From Lichenostomus cassidix (taxonomy: Eukaryota; Chordata; Aves; Passeriformes; Meliphagidae), in contig CM039184.1 of the NCBI GenBank assembly GCA_008360975.2, positions 42,169,797 through 42,233,796 of the forward strand: a stretch of DNA of 64,000 bases, in the 5' to 3' direction. Under the pieces are notes generated by a model. The model did no database searches. It was not told where the DNA came from and was given only the letters and a program-made list of their open reading frames with translations. Below, piece after piece: positions 25,862 to 37,500 of the stretch (the first letter of the stretch is position 1; each line of letters starts with the position of its first letter). Both the position numbers and the translations under genes were made by a program.

Positions 25862-27995
25862 AATACCATCATGGCAGCAAAGATCCAGATGAAGTTGAGT
25901 CTTACACAGTCTGGAATTACATCTTTTCATCAGATGAGAATGGAAGAGGTCTGTGGCCTAAAGAAATAATCCAAAGAAAGGGAGCTGTGCAATTGTGTAA
26001 GTAAAGATCTAAGCAGAACAAGCTATTAATTTTGAGACATAACGCTAAAGAAAGGTAATATCTACTGTTATATTTCATTAAGCCAATGTGGTGTTTGTTT
26101 TATTAAAGCTGTACATAATTACTCCTTACTTTGTACATTTCCATCATTATTTATTGGATAAGATAATAGTTCTTTTCCTAAGATGTGAAATTGCAAAGTA
26201 CTCTAGTACATAAGGTTGAAAATGCATTAGTGTTAGCCTTACTGGTGAAGCAGTCAAAACTTATTTTTGTAGAGCTCATTTGCCTTCAGGCATATGTATA
26301 TTCACTTATTTTCTTCACAAGAGGTTAAACAATTATTTTGCATAATCTCCTACTAAAATCCTTTACTGCAAAGTAAAACTAACAAATGGACACACTGGCT
26401 CAGGGGACAAATGAAGCTTTGATCCTGAAAAGAAATCCTTTAGTAAGCAGTTGCTGCTGCTGCATCTGAATGCATCCATTTGAACTCGATTATCAACCTG
26501 TGTTGAAAGTTCAGTAGTTTCTGTGACCAAAACTTCAAGGAAGATAACAAAACTCACACAGCCTTTGTGCTAAAACACTCCTGTGTAACAAAAGGTACAT
26601 GAGGCAGTTTACTCTTGACTCTTTATGTTTTGTTATCGAGTTTGTTTATATCTTACCCTTTTTCCAAACCATCTACGTAAGATATAAAGGTAAAATTTTA
26701 AAGGTGATAAAATTCCAAATTCTTTAGCCTATTTTGATTCCTATTTGAAAATGTTTTATTTGAGTGGGAGTGAGGTACATATACAGTGGAGAGAATTAGG
26801 AAATATAAAATCACTTACAAAAATCACTTACGAAAACATCACTTCAGAAAACATCTGAGTTTGTAAGTAAAGGAAAGCTATGCCCATAAAGGAACTGTTA
26901 TAAAGGTTTCTTCCAAATTTTGTTGTGCAAAATAAACTAACCATAACCAATGGGTGTTTTTTATCCTCACATAAAAATTTCCCTTTTAGTATTTGCCAAC
27001 TGAACAGAGCATGGCAATACTAATTTAAGAAAAAGACTGATTGACCATTCACCAGAAAGTTTAATCTCATTTAAGAATTGTCATATTTTTAAGAATAGGA
27101 GTAATAGTTTTCATAATCAGCAGTTTCAGAAGAAACAACTGAAAAATGTTTAAAATTTGGAATGTCTTGAAACTCACTAAAAAGGTGGCCATATTAGGCT
27201 GCAACTCTTTCAAGTTGTTTTCTTGGGTTTTTTTTTTTAATTTTAGTTAAAGCCAGCAGTTAAAAATGTAATTCATATGGCTGCTTTTACCTGCTTGGAG
27301 ACAATGCAGAACTGAACTCTAGTAGAGCAAACTGGTAGTAATGTAAGTTTACTTTGATTGCATTTCACACTACTCCTTCAAATACAGACTTACAGGCAGA
27401 ACTATATTATATATATACACCTCAGTTTAGAATCATTAGATTTTATTATTCTGTCTGCTTTTCTGGAATGGCTTTTGATCCTGTTCTGTGAACATCTTAT
27501 TAGAAGTGAATAGGTAAACTTCAGTATTATTACTATCCTCTGAAGGGAGCTTTGAACAAATAATTCTTAACAACAAGGTTTATCTTAATGTTATATTGGA
27601 AAGGCCAGATCCTCAATTTGATAAATCACTATCGCTCAATTCAAATAAATACAATTATAAATTATATTCTATTGAGAATCTAGCCTTCTGTTTTTTAGTC
27701 TTTATGAATTTTTAATAAATGAAAGCCCTGATTTTAACTGCACTTCTAAAAATGTTTCATATTTTCAACATAGCCTGTAAACTTTACGGTATTAAAGGAA
27801 ACTTTGAATGGGTTTTCTCAAACTAAAGAAACATGCTGCAAACTCAGCAGTGAAAAAAAACCCACAAATATTCTGTCTAAAAATCAGTTTGAAAATGGGC
27901 AACATTATTGTACATCTTTAAAATGTGAAATTGTATATGAAGATATTGTGTCCTACTAGACATGTCTAGAAATAAATGCAGAAGAGCAAGAATAT
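25862..27995 (+). other. MTMR7: MTMR7 3' UTR, extent inferred
   Basis: AT-rich noncoding sequence after the MTMR7 stop. It holds a Pumilio-type TGTACATA at 26110-26117 and an AU-rich nonamer TTATTTATT at 26147-26155. AATAAA hexamers lie at 26931-26936, 27644-27649, 27714-27719 and 27971-27976. The last is followed within 50 bases by a GT-rich stretch, so I place the main end near 27995, but an earlier or later end is possible. Confidence 0.5.
27971..27976 (+). terminator. Candidate MTMR7 poly(A) signal
   Basis: Canonical AATAAA followed by a GT-rich stretch (tgtctttgtgttgc) about 35 bases on. A competing AATAAA at 26931-26936 is also followed by a T/G-rich tract and would give a shorter transcript. 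Confidence 0.4.
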
Positions 27996-28379
27996 GCAAA
28001 TTCATAGCACTGTCTTTGTGTTGCTTATGCACCTCCTTGTAACTAGCTTTACAAGTAAAATATTAATATATTAACATTTTCTTTATTAAGCCTTCACTTA
28101 GCAGCCCTCTGTGATGTGTCTTTCAGTCTTTAGAATTTTGCATTAACTCCTACTGCATTCATTGTACTGTATGTAGTTGTGGCATTATCAGGCTAATGAG
28201 AAACACCTTCAAATAAGCACTTAGGTGTTATTTAATGTTATTTCACACCAGAGAATGAAACAAAGGTTTGCTTTCCTGATTTTAGTGATAGAGTTCTTCA
28301 TTTACTCAAGAGTCACTTTGTCACTGAGATCAAGGAACTCTTCTGTCTTCCCTACTCAGATACTTGAATCCAGTAGTTT

Positions 28380-28403
28380 CAGTTGTGGAGGAATCCACAA
28401 CTG
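28380..28403 (+). other. Perfect 10-bp hairpin with GGAA loop
   Basis: Arms CAGTTGTGGA and TCCACAACTG pair exactly around a 4-base GGAA loop, which is a GNRA-type tetraloop in RNA. It lies about 400 bases past the last candidate MTMR7 poly(A) signal. Confidence 0.7.
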
Positions 28404-30404
28404 ATAACTAAGAAAACCGAGACTTGTCAATTGTGTCAATTATATGGGAACATGTTGTAGCCTTGTACTTCTTTAGGACATGCAAAAAAAAAAACGATGA
28501 AAAGACTTCACTATTAACTACATTGGTTTCTTGTAGCATTGCTGCAAATCTTTGCAAATTTGGCCCACTGCAATAAGCCTACTGTAATTTGAAATAGGAC
28601 ACAGATGAATGTAACTAAACTGCTGGAAAGGCCTCACTAGGTTCAGGCTGCTCTTCAGTATGAAAACTTGCCTCTAAGGGACATGAAGGCAATGGAATCA
28701 AACAGCTGAAGCCTTCTTTACAGAAGATCACCATCTGAAGCACAGAAGGAAAACTATTTGCCAGCTGCTTTTATTGGTAACTCTATACAAGAGATAAATA
28801 TGATAAACTGGTAACCGATTCTAAAAAGCTGAGAAATAAAATTAAGTAGTTGGAGGGCACAACAACATGATATCATAAAAAAAAAAGAGAAAAAAAAATG
28901 CAAAAGGAGGAAGGCAGGGAAGGAAAGCTCTTTGTACAATCAGCAAGTAAGGCAGGGAATCATGTTCTTTGAAGACAGAGAGATGCCAAGGGCACGGGTT
29001 CACAGCATTAAAGATGTTTAATGACACAAACCAGTAACAATTAAACCCCAGCAGCAAAGTGGGGATAGCCTTTGCAATGAAGATAAGAGTGTCATCACTG
29101 TTGACCATATAACTTGATCTTTTCATGTGGACACTGCCCTGATCTGTATGCAAGAGTTCTCAAGTAGACCAAACAGCCAAGGCCAGCAGCTGCTTCTAGG
29201 TGCAGGCTGAAGGCTGAGTGCAGCTTTTAGGTTGGCTGGTCGCCCTTACACTTTGTAGTGCAGAGATAGGTAAACACAACAGTGACTGAAAAATCCTCCA
29301 AGGACAGTTAAGTCGCTGACAATTCGTTTGGGAAGGGAGGAACATGTGCTGGGTGAGTTTAAAGTAGGTCAGCTTAGGACAGTATGCAGACACATGAAAA
29401 ATATGCCAAAGATCTAGAGCCAAGTGTACTGAAAACCCTGAATTCAGAGATGCTAGAAACATTGCCAGAGTGTGGTGACAGGAAGATAAAATAAGCATTC
29501 AAATTTACTTATTTAAATTGCCAGTAAAGCACCTGAAACCAGTAAATCAAATCAGGTTAAATCTTAAAATAAAACAAAACATGCTAGTCTTTTAATAGAA
29601 ATAATTCTGTTACGAAGCTAAGGAAACCTTAAAAGTCCACCAGAATCGCAACTGGATTCAGGCAAGGACTAAGGCTGTTGCTAAGGTTATTCAGATGAAT
29701 TTATTCCCTTTCTGAAGACTAAAGAACGCAGTTCTTTATGTTAGGGTATTTCCTTATTATTGATATATAGGCTTTCTTTATAGCTTCTTACTGCATAGAA
29801 GTGTGATGACTACAGGTATCTGAGCAAAACAAGGCATTTACAAAAGCCAGACATGCAATACAGCTTTTTAAAGCCCATTTCAGTGAAGGTAGCTCCAAGA
29901 ATTACTGCTGTTGAAATGGTTAAAGAAGAAAAGCTCAAACCATTGCACGAAGACAGAAAGTTAGTCCTTGAGTATTGTACTGCATCCACTTCCAACACAA
30001 TTTTATATCCACTCAAAAAGTCCTGCAATGCCCAACTGTATCCATTAGACAATTACAAGATATATTAAAATCCTGAAGCCTTTATTTTTAACACATTACA
30101 GTATTTACTGTTCAGAATAATTAAAGCTGTGATAGCTGACTTCATTGCCAGAATTTTAACTGAGTTTTACCTAAAGGTCTCTTAAATCTCTATTTCATAT
30201 AGATTTATCTTCGTTTTTGAAGGGAGTAGTTAGAACTTGGACATGTATAAAATGGTAAGATTTCTAACTTCCACATTTGGTCCAGGTTCTAAGTGGCAAA
30301 GCTGCAAGAGGATGTAAAGAGCAAACAACAGAACTATAGTACATACTGCTTAGAACTGACTTTGTTGGTCTCTCGTTTGCAGTGGTGGCTGGCATAGTGG
30401 CTCC

Positions 30405-31066
30405 TCAGCAAATTCCCTGATGACACAAAGCTGGGAGGAGCAGCCAAATACGCTGAAATATTGGGGTATTTGGCGTATGAGGCTGTGCATCCCTTCAGAA
30501 GGACCTTGACAGACTGGAGGGATGGGCAGAGAGGAACCTTCTGAAATTCAACAAAGGCAAATGCAGGGTCCTGCATCTAGGAAAGAATAGTTCTGGGTTC
30601 CTCAGTACAAGGAAGACATGGAGCTCCTAGAGGGGGTCCAGTGGATGAAAAGATGAGGGGAGTGGAACATCTCACTTAGAATAGGCTGAGGGAGCTGGGC
30701 CTATTTAGCCTGGTGAAGACTGAGAGGGGACCCCATCAATGTCTGTAAGTATCTGAAGGAAGGGTGTGAAGAGGATAGATCCAGGCTATTCTTGGTGGTG
30801 CCAAAAAATAGCACAAGAGGCAGAGGGCAGAAACTGATGCACAGGAAGTTCCACCTGAATATGAGAAGGAACTTCTTTACTGTGCTGGTGATCATGAGCT
30901 GGAACAGATTGTCCAGAGAGGCTGTGGAGTCTCCCTCACTGGAGATAATGCAGAACCATCTGGACACAATCCTGTGCTGTGTGCTCTAGGATGACTCTGC
31001 TTGAGCAGGGAGGTTAGACCAAATGACCCAGTATGGACCCTTCCAACCTGACCTGTTCTGTGGTTT
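30405..31066 (+). mobile_element. CR1 LINE, 5'-truncated, with internal deletion
   Basis: Begins with the CR1 segment around CTGATGACACAAAGCTGGGA and ends with TTCCAACCTG...TTCTGTGG. The C-terminal part of the CR1 ORF2 product can be read at 30840-30989 ([26 protein letters not shown]). Sequence expected between the upstream block and the block starting near 30594 is missing. Intergenic, between MTMR7 and VPS37A. Confidence 0.85.
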
Positions 31067-34000
31067 AGCAGTAAGATCAGGTATTAAAATTAGGCAAACC
31101 TGACTCAATCAGCAGTTACAATACAGAATATATGCTCCCCCGCAAACTACTGCAATATCAGAGAAGAGCCATCTCCTTACTCTGGTATTTCTTGTTCATT
31201 GAGTTGACTTTCCCACTGGTAGAACACCTGAGCATGACATTGTGCAAGGCTCCCAAGAAACAAGTCATTGTACAGCCTGTTATTCCAGATTGCTTAAAGG
31301 TTCACTTGACATATTTTAGAAACCTTTAGAAGATGCATCTAACAGCAGCTGCCATTTTCTTACGCTTTATGGGAAATTGCTTAAAACTGGATTTACACCT
31401 ACACTCCGTATTTTGGCAAAATAAGGTAAAGAATGTGTTTGACAGTGAGCTACCAGCATGCTAGAAGCAACTGACAGTGTTATCAGTGTTCTACCTAGTC
31501 TTCTGGTGAAAGTAGACCAGGGAAGGCACAACTAGTGTAGGAGTAAAAGAAAAAAAAACCCAAACCAACAAACTCCTCTCAAAACCCCACCCAAACCAGC
31601 AGCAGGTTAGCCCTTAGAGAACAGAAACAGGCTGACCATTCCTGGATGTGACAGGATTCCTGCAGCTAATCCAATATAAATCATCATTTAATGCAGAGAC
31701 TTCTGTGCTTCTTTTCTAGAGGACGAGTTTGACTGCAGAAGGGGCTAAAAATAAAGGAAAAAATCCAAATAATAGGAACAATGGTATCAGAGAACAGAAA
31801 GGGAGAAAACAGAACTTAACTTTCAAATCCCTGAACAACAAACACTGAACTTGCATTGAACAGTGACATTTTCTTGTAGATTCTACTCCACTACCATCAG
31901 AAAGACTCCATGGAGGAGTTCCCAATTTGTAAATTTGCTCACAAAAGTAACATAAGAGGAAAAGCTGAAGTGTTCAGAACTTGTTCTAGCAAATCCCCTG
32001 AAGGTGACCTGGTTAAAGAGTTCAGTGACAGTACAGCACCATAATACCTGACAGAACATTCAACATGAGGAGGCAGATGAGAACAGATGCCTGTCCTTCC
32101 ATGCTCTTATAACATGTATAAAGAAGATACAAGCCCAATACAGCAAGAGCACCAGATGTCTGGTCATCCACTCCTTCCTCTGTTTACAAGGAAGAAACAA
32201 CAGCAAAAAACAGCTCTGTACAGAATTGTGTGTTGTCTTGAGTGTTAACTAGAACCTCAGAAATCAGAAACAACTTGCACAACCCAGCACAAAAATAGAT
32301 GGGAGTTTGCCAAGAAGGTAACAGTGATGATTTACATCTAACTCTTCTCCAGAGTTGAACAAATCACACTACTCAGAGACACAAGTCCAGAACCACTTGG
32401 ATGCCTACATGATCTAAGGCTTTAATTAGCACATAAGCAGAAGTGCTATGTCAATATAGAAGCAGCACATTTTTTGGAATAAGATCCTCTAAAATTATTG
32501 CTTAACCATTCCACTTATAAAGTGTTTTTTTTCAGACATCTAAGTATCTTTGATTTGGACCACAGATCTATTTTCTTGGTACATCTAATCTCAGAACCTG
32601 GATCAGCTTTAAAAAAAACAACAATCCTATAAAATGCCAGTGAATAGTTTACTCACCCCAAAAATCAACAGCTTAGGACAACCACACAACTGTAAAGAAC
32701 AGCAGGGCTGAGAATGAAGACACACGAGCCTGTGGAACAGACTTCTTGCACTTATGTGATTTTCCTTACTCACTTTCTCCATTCAGAAGAAATACCACAT
32801 TACATTTTGCTGGAAGAATATAAAGTTTCGGACTAAAGATCAGTGATACGGAAAAGTACATGCTTGGATTGTGTTTGTGCTGTAGTTTGAGACTTGAACC
32901 TGCCACATTCAGTGATCCTATCGAGGTAACACAGAGGTAGAGTCTTGGCTAAGAGGTTTATCACCAGACTGCTTCCTGACAAGAAAGAAGCAGGATTTCT
33001 GATACATTACTTAACCAGCACTTTATCCTATTTAACTCTCAAAACGGTGCAATTCCTTCTTCTCCTCTGGAATTCCTTCTACTCCTCTTCCTTCCTCCCT
33101 GACTATCTCCAAGAAAACCCAATGCATTGAGAAGGTTAAGAAAAAGAATGTGTCTTCTTGCAATAGCAATAAAGAAAATAAATGCGTGTATTTAGGGGCC
33201 GTATTTTTCTCCTACAGAATATTGCATTTGGTCCTATCCACTCTGCCCAGATACACCCCCATCCTAAAACAGTCAGCTTACCAGAGGCAAGATTCATTCT
33301 TAAAGTGCTTAATTAAGTTTCCCTTCCAAATTCGATCAGTTGCCTTACCATATGATACCATGCAACTCCAAACAAATGTTTCTTTGTTTCTTAAAATTAG
33401 AAAAAAGTAACTGCTATTTTCCAAAGAACTTCAGAACTAGTTTCTGTAAAGTGCTTTTGAGTTTCTTACATGATGAACATATTTATATTGCATAAAATAG
33501 AAACAGGAAGATGAGGTGATTATTATTACTTTATGTACAAGGAAAAAAAAAGGAAAATGAGATTGTTAGATGAAAATTGTGTTTAATTACAGTGGTAGGT
33601 ACCAACCCACTCTTGAAATCAGTGCATCAGTGCTCCTAAGCAACATACCAAATCTACGCAGAGATCATTTATTCTATTTTGATTCCAATATAATTTGTTC
33701 CAACACATCCTTTGCTTAATCCCCAATCTACTTATCCAAAAGACAATACAAGCTATACTTAGTTTTCTATTATTACTTAGAAGTAAAAACAAACTTCTTT
33801 AATATTTTGGCTTCAAGAAAAGATAGCTTGTGAATCCGCTGACAATCTCCATTAAGAACTTTTTTAGTTTCCAAAGTCCTATCAACACAAAGTCTTCCAC
33901 AGATTAAGCCAAATCTATGGTTAAAGTTCAAAATACAAAAGATATGAATTATGTTTTTATAAAAATGTAAAAAGCTAGTCAAAATTACATGTTTAGATAT

Positions 34001-34237
34001 TTAATCTCTGAATAATGGAGTATAGCAGCAGGGAACTTAAATATTATAACTATCAACAATAAATACAAGAAATTAATGCAAAGATTGCAATAGAAGGATT
34101 CTTGAATACAATGAGAATATAAAGAGACATTCTAATTTGTACAAAAACCATCCCAACTCTGTATACAATCTCTTCTATAAATACAACCAGATCGGATGAA
34201 ATGCTTATTTGCAAATAATAGTTATTAAAAAGTGTGC

Positions 34238-34243
34238 TTTATT
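34238..34243 (-). terminator. Candidate VPS37A poly(A) signal
   Basis: AATAAA on the minus strand, about 45 bases after the candidate 3'-UTR acceptor. The next minus-strand AATAAA is at 33668-33673. Confidence 0.35.
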
Positions 34244-34287
34244 GGGTTTTTCATTCGTTCTCTTGGCAGGTGGAGTTTGCAGGAAGT
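34238..34287 (-). other. VPS37A: Probable VPS37A 3'-UTR exon (minimum extent)
   Basis: A strong minus-strand acceptor, gtctttacag, ends at 34288. It pairs well with the donor abutting the stop at 34482. An AATAAA on the minus strand at 34238-34243 could end a very short UTR, and another lies at 33668-33673. The exon's true 3' end is not visible. Confidence 0.45.
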
Positions 34288-34481
34288 CTGTAAAGACAAA
34301 TTTCCATAATTAGATATTTTAATTCCTCCAGAAGTTATGTTTTAAATACAACTAGCAACAGATGCAGAACATATTTGATTTACACAGAAATTGTTATTAG
34401 AACACTAAGCACTGTAACAAATCCATTTGCAGTTACCAAATGTGTAACAATAAGGTAAATTGTTTAAAAAATAAAGTTTAC

Positions 34482-34562
34482 CTATAGCGGAGCATGAAAT
34501 TGGCTGTGCATTGCTATTGCCTGTTGAAGTTTTTCCTCTTTGGCTCGTCTGCAGTGGCAGAG
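34482..34562 (-). CDS. VPS37A: VPS37A exon 11, stop codon at the exon end
   Basis: Encodes LCHCRRAKEEKLQQAIAMH through FHAPL, then TAG at 34482-34484. The TAG is followed at once by gtaaac, which reads as a splice donor, so the stop may be the last codon of the exon. Confidence 0.92.
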   Translation of the reverse strand, partial: LCHCRRAKEEKLQQAIAMHSQFHAPL

Positions 34563-37500
34563 CTATGAAACAAGACATACAGGACTAAATTTGAAATGCA
34601 ATTTTTTGTAGTGCACACTGCAGTTTCTCCTTAATGATTTAACTACTTTACAGGCTATTTAAATTAAAAAAACCGGCCTGACCTACCTGCCTTTCAAGCC
34701 CTGGGCTGAACAATGGTCTATATTGGTAACATTATTCCATCCAAAATTGCTTACAAGAGGATTATTTCCAATGTCATAAAATGCATTTATTTGGCATCTT
34801 TAAAGAAAGGTATACTACTTGGCAAGTTACTTCTGTCACAGCATGAGCAAGAATAGTGGTTTTTGAACCTCAGTTTCTTATTTGATGATAGACATCAGCA
34901 GAATTTGTTTAAGAAGTTTAATAAATTAAACATTAAGGTTGTTTAATGCAACATTTCAGTTTATGTCAACCTTCCAAATTTGAAATTTACCATGTGGCCA
35001 TCTTCCCCTGTATCTATACAAGATATAGAAGAAATTGGCTGAAAAATATCTGCAACAACACATGAATAGGGTCTAAAGCAGGAGACCTTTGCACTCCTGC
35101 CTTAGAAGTATGGGCCTTTGGAATGCAGATTATAGTCTAAATAGACTGAAGCCATTTAAGGATATTTTATTCTTCTGTCAAAGCTCACTAAAGGACTGTT
35201 CTGTATCACAGGACTGCTCAGACTCTTAAAAAAAAATCCTAAATTTATACACTATGAGTTGTACATTTCTTGGATTAGAATTATTTGTATATTACATACC
35301 GTTCTCTTTTCCATGAAACTACTAAGAAAGTCATCTATCTCTGTTTTGCCTTCCAAGAAGTCTTCTGCAATAGTGTCAGACTCCTCTTCAGCTTCATGAG
35401 CAGCTACTTTGAGTCTGGCCTGCAGAGCACTTGGACTGCAACTCTAATAAAACAAAAAGTCCAATGTAATATTAACCTCTCCATTAAAATTTACACTTCT
35501 AAGAAGATAAATGACTGTATAAATATGGAATATGTGGATAGAGCACTACTATTACATAAAAGCCTAAGCAACCAGATGAAGCTCCATCTCGAAGAAACAG
35601 CATAGCTTGTTAAACTAGAAAGGATTCAATGTGACAAAAGTGTTGCTAGTTTAGGTCTTGTTACACAATCATTATCACAAATGAATAAAGTTTTTCAACT
35701 TTTACACTGCAGAAAGCATCCAGCTTAGAAATCTGACAAGTTCTCAAGTGCATGATTTCTGAGTAGAAATAGCATTTCAAGTGTCTTCAATAAATAGGGT
35801 CTACTTTTGCAAATCAGTTGTGAACCTGAGAAGTATAAAAAAGTAAAAAAGCACTTACTGTTCAGCTCTTAAATACCCTTGAAATGATTGTGGAGAAAAC
35901 AACAGGAAAGCAAAAATGCACCCACTCAAGAAGTAAATCAGCTGCGAATCTAAACCAGTATACTCATTCTTCTGTTCTTATAAAATCTCAAACCTTATTT
36001 CTGTTTATTGCATGCAATTTCATTATTGTTTCTCTAATATGTTTGGGCAGTTAATCAGGACATGATTCACATCCAGCAGAAGTCTGTACAGAGCCAGAAC
36101 TGCAAAATTAAGGTATTTATAGATTGTAGATGCTTGGTCTAACCTTCATCTACCCTATGAAAAATATTTTACTTATGTTCTGTAAAACCTTAATGTAATC
36201 ACAAATTTCCTGTTAAATTAATCTTGTACAAAATATGAAGAGTTTGCTTTCATAAAAGATTACTAAAGTACTAAAATTTACTCACAGTACAAGTAAAAAC
36301 ACTTGTCTAGAAATTTGAAAGGAAGAGAGCAGGAGATACCATGTAGTGCACAGCAAACATCAATACAGGAAGATATAGCATATATGGGAAAAAAGCAGAA
36401 AAAATCAGCTGCTCCTCCCCAACTCTCAGCCTCCTAGCCATCATTAAACTGAAACAGCAAATCTAACTTAGAAAAAAAAAAGGCATACAGCAGTGGGATA
36501 CGATGTCCTGTTCTTAAGTGGTTTCTTGCAGAAATAGGTTTCACAATGTCAACTACCTCTCCCCACTTTAAAGTCAAAGGAGGCATTAGGAGTCACACTA
36601 TTCTGAATTTCAAGTGAGGAAACCTCTAATACATTTAGATTACCTATGAAACCATTTGGTTTCTGTCACGCAACTTTTTTGTTGTTATTTTGTATTTTGT
36701 TATTTTGGGGGCATTCTGAAATTCAGGTACTATGCACGCTAATTTGATAGACTATTGCATCCTCAGTCTTTCAAAACATGAACATTTCAGGGCAGAAAGT
36801 GGTGTATGAGAAGTTACATCTTCTAATGAATACCCTGGTAAACATACCAAGAAATTATTCTCCTCCAAATTACTTTCTGAAGTAATGACTTTACCCTATT
36901 TGTGCTGTAGAATGTGCAAGAATTGGCAGCACATACTACATATTGCCTGAAGTAAGCATACCCAGCAGAATTTAAGTTCCTGAAGTTATTGTTTTGAGTG
37001 CATTCATCTGGTACAGTTTTACAAGCTCATTATGTTAAATGAGTACCATTAATTGAACCAGCCTTCTTTAAAAATTATTATATTCTTAAAACTGGTTTGG
37101 ACCAAAATTGTACTAAACAGCTCTAGATGTACATCACTCTTCCAACTTTGCTTCTACTGTAGCAGTAAAAAATGAAAACCCAATAAAAAAAGCCATTGTT
37201 TTGCTTTTAACCTTTTGGCACATCATCCCATATTTTTCATACTTGACAAAATACTAAATCTACTTCATATCAAATTAAAGTTTAAACAAAAGAATATTCT
37301 TAATAGTTAAAGATACAAATCAAAACTTCAGATTTATTGAAGTATTCTTAAAGGATGACATATAGGAATTATACCTCACTAAGTTCATGCTGTCTTTGCA
37401 TCTTTTTTTCAAAGGCTGCTTTCATTTGCGTGAGCTGCTCATACTGGAAGGAAGAAGAAAAAGAACATTTTCACCTTGCAAATCCCCAGATATCTCAAAA

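Larger units (their letters stand above)
27996..34237. other. Tail-to-tail intergenic region
   Basis: Between the 3' ends of MTMR7 and VPS37A. Besides the hairpin at 28380 and the CR1 at 30405-31066, I see only AT-rich sequence with A- and T-runs (for example 28868-28899). No open frame here looks like a gene. Longer 3' UTRs from either side could cover part of it. Confidence 0.6.
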
